A DNA stretch of 36,797 bases from assembly GCA_022703965.1 (NCBI GenBank), contig JAKJHH010000008.1, forward strand, positions 7,511 through 44,307, written 5' to 3'. Shown here piece after piece: positions 1 to 6,577 of this stretch; position 1 is the stretch's first letter; each line of letters begins with the position of its first letter. This DNA comes from Verrucomicrobiota bacterium (GTDB taxonomy: Bacteria > Verrucomicrobiota > Lentisphaeria > Victivallales > UBA1829). A model generated the notes under the pieces. The model worked only from the letters and a program-made list of their open reading frames with translations. It made no database searches and had not been told where the DNA came from. Both the position numbers and the translations under genes were made by a program.

Positions 1-697
1 CGCCGCCGATATCCTTGGCTCCCTGTCCCCATTTGAGTTCGAGGATGACCTGATCGCCGTATTTGTCGATGATGTACTCTGCTACGCCGTTTCTTGTATC
101 TTCGACGTTCATCTGAACAATGATAGCGCCGTATCCGTCATAGTAGCGGAGGAATTTGTTTATGCGTCTGTCGAGCTCAGGAGCCGAGACGATTTTTCCT
201 TTTTTCGTGACTGATTTCTTATCGACGCCAACGACGTTTTCGCCGATGACAATCGGAATTCCGCAAATGGCCGCGCCGACCGCAAAGGAGTCCCAGTATC
301 TGGCTGCGACAAAAGTTGAACCGAGAGCGCCGGTCATTATCGGAACTCTGAACTTTGTCTTCAGCTGATTGCCGAAGCTGCCTTCAATGCTGACGTTCGG
401 GAAAATACAGTCGTCCGGATCGTTTGAAAGACCTTTGGCGAGGCCGTTTGCTCCATAAGCATACCCTTGAATTCTCAGCGCATGATAGCCGAGTCCGAGA
501 GACGTTACATTTGATGAGCCTGATGTGATGTATCCGAATTCGCGCGGATAGAGCAGCTTTCTGCCTTTAAGCGAAGCCATCCAAGTTTCACATTTTCCTT
601 TGCAGGAGGACATGCAAAGAGTGCAAAGCCCTGATTCGCAGGGTGTGCCTCTGTTCACTGTTCCCAAAGCATCATTTGTTTTTGGCCACTGGAGCAT
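1..697 (-). CDS. FMN-binding glutamate synthase family protein, N-terminal part (runs off left edge)
   Basis: The frame is open from the ATG at 697 to the window edge, giving 232 residues with no stop. The start is supported by an AGAGGT ribosome site just upstream and by a promoter at 753-781. The N-terminus carries a cysteine cluster, C20, C25, C28, C32 and C36, probably an iron-sulfur site. Further on are glycine-rich segments (GYAYGANGLAKGLSND, VPIMTGALGSTFVAARYWD) and the segment ELKWGQGAKDIGG at the edge, which resembles the IKxxQGAKPG segment of the glutamate synthase FMN/TIM-barrel domain. Family knowledge: these stand-alone GltB-like proteins may transfer amide nitrogen to 2-oxoglutarate, but for many the reaction is unproven. 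The C-terminal half of the barrel, including the remaining cluster ligands, lies outside the window. Confidence 0.75.
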   Translation of the reverse strand, partial: MLQWPKTNDALGTVNRGTPCESGLCTLCMSSCKGKCETWMASLKGRKLLYPREFGYITSGSSNVTSLGLGYHALRIQGYAYGANGLAKGLSNDPDDCIFPNVSIEGSFGNQLKTKFRVPIMTGALGSTFVAARYWDSFAVGAAICGIPIVIGENVVGVDKKSVTKKGKIVSAPELDRRINKFLRYYDGYGAIIVQMNVEDTRNGVAEYIIDKYGDQVILELKWGQGAKDIGG

Positions 698-752
698 AGT
701 TACCTCTTTTTGATCTTAAGTTTTTGGAAAAAAAATTTCACACAATAGGGGG

Positions 753-781
753 ACTATATCAAAAAAGTGAGCAAAAATCAA
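753..781 (-). promoter_or_regulatory. Sigma-70-like promoter for the glutamate synthase family gene
   Basis: Read on the minus strand, TTGATT (776-781) and TATAGT (753-758) are separated by exactly 17 bases. This would start transcription near 746, leaving a leader of about 50 bases before the ATG at 697. The rest of 698-933 is AT-rich with no further gene or clear structure. Confidence 0.6.
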
Positions 782-933
782 ATAGATTTATCAAAATTGT
801 TCTGGCTAATTTTCGGACTTGTATTTTATATCTATTTGTTTATAATTGTTTTATGTTTGTGATAGTGTTTGTATTGGAGTTTTGTATTTCAAAAATGTAG
901 AAAGTGAAAAATATTTCACGATAATGCAATAAG

Positions 934-957
934 AAAGGGAATCCGAAGATTCCCTTT
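934..957 (-). terminator. Rho-independent terminator of the GntR-GH92 operon
   Basis: A perfect 10-bp stem (934-943 with 948-957) closes a four-base loop. In the minus-strand RNA the loop reads C(UUCG)G, the very stable tetraloop, followed by a U-rich tract. It lies 30 bases after the GH92 stop codon, so it fits as that operon's terminator. On the plus strand the stem is also followed by T residues, so it may work in both directions. Confidence 0.75.
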
Positions 958-986
958 TTAGTGTTACGGTATAATCAGTAGCATTC

Positions 987-3041
987 TCAAGGAATTTGCA
1001 GGTCGAGTCCTTCTCTGCCGCTGATCTTGACTGATAGTGCTTCTGTTTCAGTTCCGTTGATGGAGTTTTTCCCGTTTGAGGAACGGTTTATTTTTATACA
1101 ATTTCCATTTTCGAGATGCAAAACAGCCTTGTCGAAGAGGCTTGTTCCGAGAAAGTAATCCGTTTTTCCGGGACATGCCGGGAATATGCCGCAGGAGCTC
1201 AGTACGTACCATGCGGCCATTTCGCCATTGTCCTCGTCGCCGGGGAAGCCTTTTTCTCCTGAGTTGTACATTTCAGTAAGAACTTTGCGAACCCAGTGTC
1301 TTGTTTTGTCCGGACGTCCAGCTGTGTTCAGCAGGTAAATGACATTATGAACCGGCTGGTTGCTGTGAGCGTATTGTCCGAATTCGGCGACGGCCATTTC
1401 AGTCATTTCATGTATTTCAGTTTTATAAGTTCCCGCGTTGAAGTATGGAGGAGTGCTGAAGATTTTTTCGAGCTTAGCAGCGAATTTTTCTTTTCCGCCC
1501 ATTAGTGTCATGAGATCTTCCTGTTCGTGAGGAACTGCCCATGTAGACTGCCATGCGCCGCCCTCGATGTACGGGCCGCCCCAGTCGAATTCATCGAAGG
1601 GAATCCATGAGCCGTCGGCATTGCGTCCGCGCATGAAATTGACCTCTTGACTGAATACGTTGCGATAGTTTTTAGAGCGTTCGCGCCAGATAGCCGCATC
1701 ATCTTTTCTGCCGAGTTTTTCTGCGACGAGGGCAAGGCAGAAGTCATTTGCCGCGTAATCCATTGTCACCGAGGCGGAGTGCGGGATTTTGTCGGCAGGG
1801 AGGTAGCCGAGTTTTATGTATTCCTCAAGCCCTGTGCGTCCGACACCGGGGATATCTGAAGGAGTAGTGGCGTCCTTTTTCATTGCTTCATAGGCAAGTT
1901 CGTAATCGAAGCCTTTGACATCGGCCATTATTGCCTGAGCCAGCACGGCTGAAGCATGAGTGCCGATCATGCAGTCGCGATAACCGGGACTCATCCACTG
2001 AGGCAGCCAGCCGCCTTCCTTATAGGCATTCAGGAAGCCTGCACACATCTCCCCGAAAATTTCTCTGTCGATAATCGAAAGGAGCGGGAAAAGCGTGCGA
2101 TAGGTGTCCCAGAACCCGTTGTCGGTGTAAAGAGGCCCCTCGTGTATCTTACCGTCGAAAGGACTGTAATGGAGCATTTTTTTATTGATGTCGAATTCAT
2201 GGAATTTGCGGGGGAATATGAAAGATCTGTAGAGACAGGAGTAAAAAGTTTTTCTGTATTCATCATTTGATGTTTCAATTTGTATTTTGGAAAGATGTTT
2301 TTCCCATATTTCCGCGCCCTGATTTTTTATTTCATCAAGAGAGAAAGGCAGGACTTCCCTTTTGAGGTTGATTTCTGCCTGTGCAATACTGATGAATGAG
2401 CTTGCAATTTTGTACTCGCATTTTCTTGACGATCTTGAGAATTCCAGAGCGATTCCGCCGGAGAACCTTGAGTTTGAAATGACGGGTTCATCGAAGAGAA
2501 TGACGAAATAAGCGGCACCGTTTTCAGGCATGCCTCCATTGTGATGTTTTGTGTAGCCTTCCAGACGTTTTCCATCTGTGGAGAGCTTGAATTCCGCTTT
2601 GTCCGTGGGAGTCGATATGATAAGGCGTTTTTCCTTGTTTTCATCAGGAAATTCGATCTGGAAAGCGGCTCCGCGTTCAGTGGGAGCGAAGCTGAATTTT
2701 GTGCGATATCTGAAGAGATTGAGCTCCATGAAATAAGGAGTGAAAACGCCATCGCTTTTTCTATAAATGGAAGAGCGGAAGGATGCACCGCTGATAAGCT
2801 CGCCCGTCTGCGGCATGAATGTGAGAGCCGAATAATCGCGAATCCAGGGGGACGGCTGATGCGTCATTCGTATTCCCTGGACTTTAGGCTCATTGTAGTT
2901 AAAGAGCCAGTGTTCTTCGGAAGTCTGGATCGTCCAGTGGTTCATGCCTCGCGGGATAGCCGCAAGCGGCAGTGTGTTTCCGTAAGAAAGCGTGAATGTT
3001 GAACTTGTTCCCTGAAAGATATTGACATAGTCTGAAAGCAT
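987..3041 (-). CDS. GH92 family glycosidase (alpha-mannosidase family), Gln at the usual acid position
   Basis: 684 residues covering essentially the whole two-domain GH92 fold: the N-terminal beta-sandwich (about 1-230) with motifs around GMNHWT and RMTHQPSPWIRDY, then the (alpha/alpha)6 catalytic domain with NGFWDTYRTLFPLL, GGWLPQWMSPGYRDCMIG and GDEDNGEMAAWYVLSS (GDEDNG at 601-606). Family enzymes are calcium-dependent exo-acting inverting mannosidases; the aspartates of the GDEDNG region form the base side. The segment that normally reads N-E-P-x-H and supplies the general acid reads N-Q-P-V-H here, with Q562. No signal peptide is visible, so the enzyme probably acts in the cytoplasm on imported oligosaccharide. 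The ATG at 3041 follows AGGACT. The gene starts 37 bases after the GntR stop and shares its operon and terminator. Family assignment is firm; substrate is not. Confidence 0.9.
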   Translation of the reverse strand: MLSDYVNIFQGTSSTFTLSYGNTLPLAAIPRGMNHWTIQTSEEHWLFNYNEPKVQGIRMTHQPSPWIRDYSALTFMPQTGELISGASFRSSIYRKSDGVFTPYFMELNLFRYRTKFSFAPTERGAAFQIEFPDENKEKRLIISTPTDKAEFKLSTDGKRLEGYTKHHNGGMPENGAAYFVILFDEPVISNSRFSGGIALEFSRSSRKCEYKIASSFISIAQAEINLKREVLPFSLDEIKNQGAEIWEKHLSKIQIETSNDEYRKTFYSCLYRSFIFPRKFHEFDINKKMLHYSPFDGKIHEGPLYTDNGFWDTYRTLFPLLSIIDREIFGEMCAGFLNAYKEGGWLPQWMSPGYRDCMIGTHASAVLAQAIMADVKGFDYELAYEAMKKDATTPSDIPGVGRTGLEEYIKLGYLPADKIPHSASVTMDYAANDFCLALVAEKLGRKDDAAIWRERSKNYRNVFSQEVNFMRGRNADGSWIPFDEFDWGGPYIEGGAWQSTWAVPHEQEDLMTLMGGKEKFAAKLEKIFSTPPYFNAGTYKTEIHEMTEMAVAEFGQYAHSNQPVHNVIYLLNTAGRPDKTRHWVRKVLTEMYNSGEKGFPGDEDNGEMAAWYVLSSCGIFPACPGKTDYFLGTSLFDKAVLHLENGNCIKINRSSNGKNSINGTETEALSVKISGREGLDLQIP

Positions 3042-3078
3042 ATATAGTCCTGTATTGAGTTCTTAATGCTGTGTTATG

Positions 3079-4188
3079 TTATTTTAAAATGTTGCTGCTT
3101 TCGCGAGGGATGAGGGTATTTTTGAGGCAGATCTGTTTTCTGCACGGCTTGCCGTTGATGAGATTGACGATCATTTCGGCGGCTGAGGCTCCGAGCTCTT
3201 CGGCGGGCTGGCGGACGCTGGAAAGAGGGACTGGTGTGATGGAGGCAATAGGGTCATCATTGAAGCCTACAAGAGCGATGTCGCCGGGGATTTTCAAGCC
3301 TGCATCTTCTATGGCGCTCATGACTCCGAAGGCAAGTTCGTCCCAAAGGAGAAAGACCGCTGTAGGAGGGGTGGGAAGTCTCAGCAGTTTATTCATCGGC
3401 TGATATCCGAAAATCTTGTATCCGGCATCGTGAGGACGTTTGCCGGAAAGCTCAGGGCCGAGTTCTGCGATCAGTTCGGGATCGAAGCTGATGCCATGAT
3501 CTTCCAATGCCTGTTTATAGCCTGCGAAACGTTGGGAAACGGTTCTCAGCGATTCAATTTTTTCCTTCATTGTGACAATGAACGCAATTCGTTTATGTCC
3601 GTTTTTGCATAAGTGACTTACGGCTTCATAGGCTCCGTGATAGTTGTCTGTTTCGATGAGCGGGGACTCAATTCCTTCAAGCGGATTGTCAACGCAGAGG
3701 AAGGGAATTGAGGCAGGGAGAAGTTCTTCCGAAATGATTTTTGCTGAGTTCTGTGGATTGGCCGGGATCAATATTATGCCATCGACACCGCGCGATATGG
3801 ATTTCCTGATTTGAGCCGCTTCCTTTTCGTCTTCGTGTCCGTGCTGGCAGAGAATGAGTTCGTAATCAAGCTCGCGAAGTTTTCTTTCGATTCCTGATGC
3901 GACACGCTGACCGAAGCTGTTTGCGATGTCGCCGCAAATGAACGATATCAGTTTGTTTCCTCCTGGAGCGCGAACTTGTTGTCTCTGCACGATGGAACCT
4001 TTTCCCTGAAGGCGTTTTATATGACCCTCAAGACTGAGGCGCTCCATGGCACGGAGAATGGTCTGTCTGCTTGTCGAAAATTGTATGGCGAGTTCTGAAT
4101 CGGACGGCAACATGGACCCTTGCGGGAATTCTCCGCTTTCGATTTTTTCTGTCAGGTATTCATAAATGTTCTGATGTAACGTGCTCAT
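3079..4188 (-). CDS. GntR-type transcriptional regulator with LacI-like sugar-binding domain
   Basis: 369 residues from the ATG at 4188. Residues 1-68 form a GntR winged helix (LPSDSELAIQFSTSRQTILRAM is the recognition region, ending in GKGSIV). Residues about 80-369 form a LacI/periplasmic-binding-like effector domain (ISFICGDIANSFGQRVASGI, GVDGIILIPANPQ, DIALVGFNDDPIASITPVPLSSVRQP). This hybrid is common among sugar-responsive regulators of anaerobes. An ATG at 4197 is also in frame, but AGGA lies eight bases before the ATG at 4188 and directly abuts the other, so 4188 is preferred. It is the first gene of the operon with GH92; the natural inference is a repressor released by a mannoside-type ligand. 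A promoter and an inverted repeat sit just upstream, suggesting autoregulation. Confidence 0.88.
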   Translation of the reverse strand: MSTLHQNIYEYLTEKIESGEFPQGSMLPSDSELAIQFSTSRQTILRAMERLSLEGHIKRLQGKGSIVQRQQVRAPGGNKLISFICGDIANSFGQRVASGIERKLRELDYELILCQHGHEDEKEAAQIRKSISRGVDGIILIPANPQNSAKIISEELLPASIPFLCVDNPLEGIESPLIETDNYHGAYEAVSHLCKNGHKRIAFIVTMKEKIESLRTVSQRFAGYKQALEDHGISFDPELIAELGPELSGKRPHDAGYKIFGYQPMNKLLRLPTPPTAVFLLWDELAFGVMSAIEDAGLKIPGDIALVGFNDDPIASITPVPLSSVRQPAEELGASAAEMIVNLINGKPCRKQICLKNTLIPRESSNILK

Positions 4189-4202
4189 AAAAAACATCCT
4201 GT

Positions 4203-4222
4203 TAACATATCTTTACATGTTA
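4203..4222. promoter_or_regulatory. Candidate operator of the GntR-type regulator
   Basis: TAACAT and ATGTTA form a perfect 6-8-6 inverted repeat. It lies just downstream of the -10 box of the GntR-GH92 promoter, across the expected transcription start, where a bound repressor would block initiation. That the adjacent GntR protein binds it is inference. Confidence 0.5.
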
Positions 4223-4250
4223 TTATAGCCGATTTATTTCTTTAAGTCAA
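4222..4250 (-). promoter_or_regulatory. Sigma-70-like promoter of the GntR-GH92 operon
   Basis: On the minus strand TTGACT (4245-4250) and a consensus TATAAT (4222-4227) are spaced by 17 bases. Transcription would begin near 4215, inside the inverted repeat at 4203-4222, about 27 bases before the ATG at 4188. Confidence 0.75.
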
Positions 4251-4266
4251 TAGCGCTGAATGGAGA

Positions 4267-4294
4267 TTGGAAACTATGTCTTTACGAGTATATT
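4267..4294 (+). promoter_or_regulatory. Candidate promoter of the AraC-type gene, placed for a leaderless mRNA
   Basis: TTGGAA (4267-4272) and TATATT (4289-4294) are 16 bases apart. The expected start, about seven bases past the -10 box, falls on the ATG at 4301. No ribosome-binding site precedes that ATG, which agrees with a leaderless transcript. Confidence 0.45.
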
Positions 4295-4300
4295 ATTGAT

Positions 4301-5104
4301 ATGAATAGTTCTAAAATGACAAAACTTGATCCGGTTCTGCTTGGATTCACTTTGAATCCGGATTTACCGATTCTCTCGTATGCGCTGGATGTTGAGTCGG
4401 CAGGATGTGCGGCTCCGCACAAGCATCCGCGCGGACAGTTTGTGTACGCGAGCAGCGGCGTAATGAGAGTTGTATGTCTGAAGACTTCATGGCTGGTGCC
4501 GCCGTCGCAGGGAGTTTGGCTGCCGCCAGACACGGAACATGAGGTGTATTTCCCCGGTAAGGTAAAGATTCGCAATCTTTTTTTCGATCCTTCCTATATA
4601 GAAGGACTTCCTTCCGGCTGCTCTGTACTGAAGGTGAATCCTTTTCTGCGGGAATTGATCCTGAAAGCCGTAAGCTTCGGGGATTCCTATAAACTGAATA
4701 GTCCGGCATGGCGGGTAATAGAGGTATTGCGCGACGAGTTGAGAATTGCCGAGCGTGCCGGTCTTTGTCTGCCGATGCCTGAGGATGAGAGAGCGTTGAG
4801 AGTTTCCGCTGCTCTTCTGAAAGATCCGGCTGATGGAAGGACGCTTGAGGACTGGTCAAAACTTGCCTGTACAAGTTCCAGAACGCTTTTGCGCATCTTC
4901 GAGAGGGAAACATCCTTGAGTTTTGGCGACTGGCGCAGAAATCTCCGGTTCATGAAGGCTCTGGAGCGGCTTGATGCCGGGGAATCAGTTAATGAAGTTG
5001 CCTTGAGCTCAGGCTATGAAAGCTCCAGTGCTTTCATAGCGGCATTCCGGAAACTTTTCGGTGAAAGTCCGATGCGTTACTTGTTGGCTTCTTCCGAAGA
5101 CTGA
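4301..5104 (+). CDS. AraC-family transcriptional regulator with N-terminal cupin
   Basis: 267 residues. The N-terminal half (about 25-100) is a cupin-type domain (HKHPRGQFVYASSGVMRVV, WLVPPSQGVWLPPDTEHEV, FFDPSYIEGLP). The C-terminal half (about 165-262) holds the paired AraC helix-turn-helix (LEDWSKLACTSSRTLLRIFERE and VNEVALSSGYESSSAFIAAFRKLFGESPMRYL). The domain order is that of AraC regulators with a cupin sensor in the AraC_N style. It is divergent from the GntR-GH92 operon with about 110 bases between starts, and its last 28 bases overlap the end of the convergent RCK_C-domain gene. No ribosome site is seen before the ATG. Its target is not evident; no efflux or carbohydrate gene adjoins it on the same strand. 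Confidence 0.88.
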   Translation: MNSSKMTKLDPVLLGFTLNPDLPILSYALDVESAGCAAPHKHPRGQFVYASSGVMRVVCLKTSWLVPPSQGVWLPPDTEHEVYFPGKVKIRNLFFDPSYIEGLPSGCSVLKVNPFLRELILKAVSFGDSYKLNSPAWRVIEVLRDELRIAERAGLCLPMPEDERALRVSAALLKDPADGRTLEDWSKLACTSSRTLLRIFERETSLSFGDWRRNLRFMKALERLDAGESVNEVALSSGYESSSAFIAAFRKLFGESPMRYLLASSED

Positions 5105-5853
5105 TTGTCTTTGGCTTCCTGCTGGTCGAAGTCGTAAACTGCCTTTTCCTGAGCTATGCAGATGATTTTATCCATGTGCAGGATTTTTTCCGCATTGTCG
5201 GGATTCTGTATGAGTTTATCGTTTCGCACAAGTGATATGAGCTTAATTTCTCTGTTGGTCAGAATGCTGACAGCATCATCCAGAGTCTGTCCTACGAGAG
5301 CGGAGTTTTTTCTGACAAAGAGTACAAAGACGCCGTTGCCGTCTGTATCCAGCTGAATTTCGTTCATCGGAGTGATGCAAGGATCGTGCTTGAAGTAATG
5401 TCCTTTTATGAAGTCTAGAAATTTCGAGAACGTTTTGCTGTGCATGAAGAAGTAGTAGGACGCTCCTGAAAGCACGCAGAGTTCAACAACTCTTGCGACA
5501 GAGTGGCCATGCTGGCTGAGTGCAATGTGAATGGACAGAGCCGGAATATCAAATACGAGTCCTGCGGGCGGATCAAGGATTTTGTAGAGATGTCCGGCAA
5601 GGGCGGCGATTAATGTAACTGAACTGGCATTTCCGAAGAGAATCAGGAAGAGTGCTATCTTGCGGCGTCTGGGATCAGCCGCGATAAGTTCAGATTCCGA
5701 GGTTGTGAAACCTGTCTGCGTATAGCATGAGACTGCCTGGAAAATTGACTTCGAGCGCGGCAGTCCCGTGATTTCAAATGCGATTGCTCCTATTCGTATG
5801 GTGATCATGGATATTATCATGATCAGCATCAATATTATAATCGACATTGTCAT
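5077..5853 (-). CDS. Membrane protein with C-terminal RCK_C (TrkA-C) domain
   Basis: 258 residues. Three hydrophobic stretches lie near 3-30, 67-95 and 120-140. Between the first two is YTQTGFTTSESELI, followed by DPRRRKIALFLILFGNASSV. The C-terminal part (about 165-235) matches the RCK_C ligand-binding fold (LVGQTLDDAVSILTNREIKLISLVRNDKLIQNP, EKILHMDKIICIAQ). Proteins of this layout are annotated only as TrkA-C domain membrane proteins; a role in ion or potassium handling is guessed from the RCK_C domain. The ATG at 5853 has AGGA ten bases upstream. The gene begins 12 bases after the carbonic anhydrase stop, so the two are co-transcribed. Its 3' end overlaps the convergent AraC gene by 28 bases. 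Confidence 0.75.
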   Translation of the reverse strand: MTMSIIILMLIMIISMITIRIGAIAFEITGLPRSKSIFQAVSCYTQTGFTTSESELIAADPRRRKIALFLILFGNASSVTLIAALAGHLYKILDPPAGLVFDIPALSIHIALSQHGHSVARVVELCVLSGASYYFFMHSKTFSKFLDFIKGHYFKHDPCITPMNEIQLDTDGNGVFVLFVRKNSALVGQTLDDAVSILTNREIKLISLVRNDKLIQNPDNAEKILHMDKIICIAQEKAVYDFDQQEAKDNQSSEEANK

Positions 5854-5865
5854 CGCTGTGCCGTC

Positions 5866-6495
5866 CTATACAAGCCTGTGTGTTTTTGATATTTCATCCT
5901 TGCCTGAGATGCATATGTCCAAGTCGGTGAGATCCCCGCCTTCGATACTGTAAAGCCAGCCGTGAACCGAGAGATCCTGTCCTGCCTTCCATGCGTTCTG
6001 TACTATAGTGGTGTGGCAGACGTTATTCACCTGCTCAAGGACGTTTAATTCACAGAAGCGGTCTTCCTTAAGCTTCTCATCCTTGATCGAATCTAGTTCC
6101 TGTTGATGATATCTGTAGACATCTTTGAGGTGACGCAGCCAGTTGTCGATGAGTCCATGTTCGTTGTTTTCCATGGCGGCGCGGATGCCGCCGCATCCGT
6201 AGTGGCCACAGACAATAATATGCTTGACCTTGAGGAGTTCAACCGCGTACTGGATAACAGAGAGGCAGTTGAGATCTGTATGCACTACAACATTGGCTAT
6301 GTTGCGGTGGACAAAGATTTCTCCGGGCATCAGACCTACGATTTCATTGGCAGGCACTCTGCTGTCGGCGCAGCCTATCCACATGTATTCGGGTGTCTGC
6401 TGGGCGGAGAGTTTTTCAAAAAAATCAGGCTGAGTCCGCTTCATCTTGGCGGACCAATCTTTGTTGTTCTGAAAAAGTCGGGCTAGTTTACGCAT
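5866..6495 (-). CDS. can: Beta-class carbonic anhydrase
   Basis: 209 residues interconverting CO2 and bicarbonate in the cytoplasm. From the ATG at 6495 the zinc ligands are C42, H98 and C101, with the D44-R46 dyad in GCADSRVPA and the CGHYGCGG loop. These numbers equal those of E. coli Can, which supports this start over the ATG at 6510. GGAG also lies nine bases before 6495, while 6510 has no ribosome site. Similarity to E. coli Can continues along the length (GEIFVHRNIANVVVHTDLNC, LCELNVLEQV-like, WKAGQDLSVHGWLYSI). It is followed at 12 bases by the RCK_C-domain membrane protein. No carboxysome or bicarbonate transporter gene is adjacent. Confidence 0.95.
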   Translation of the reverse strand: MRKLARLFQNNKDWSAKMKRTQPDFFEKLSAQQTPEYMWIGCADSRVPANEIVGLMPGEIFVHRNIANVVVHTDLNCLSVIQYAVELLKVKHIIVCGHYGCGGIRAAMENNEHGLIDNWLRHLKDVYRYHQQELDSIKDEKLKEDRFCELNVLEQVNNVCHTTIVQNAWKAGQDLSVHGWLYSIEGGDLTDLDICISGKDEISKTHRLV

Positions 6496-6577
6496 AGGTT
6501 CCCGCTCCATTTGTGGTCATTATAGTGACTTTAGCCTGTTAATATAAGGCATGAAGCGGGATTTTACAAGTTGACCC

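Noticed and set aside
156..368. Plus-strand frame of 70 codons at the left end
   Set aside because: It is antisense to the glutamate synthase family gene, starts at TTG and lacks any recognisable feature.
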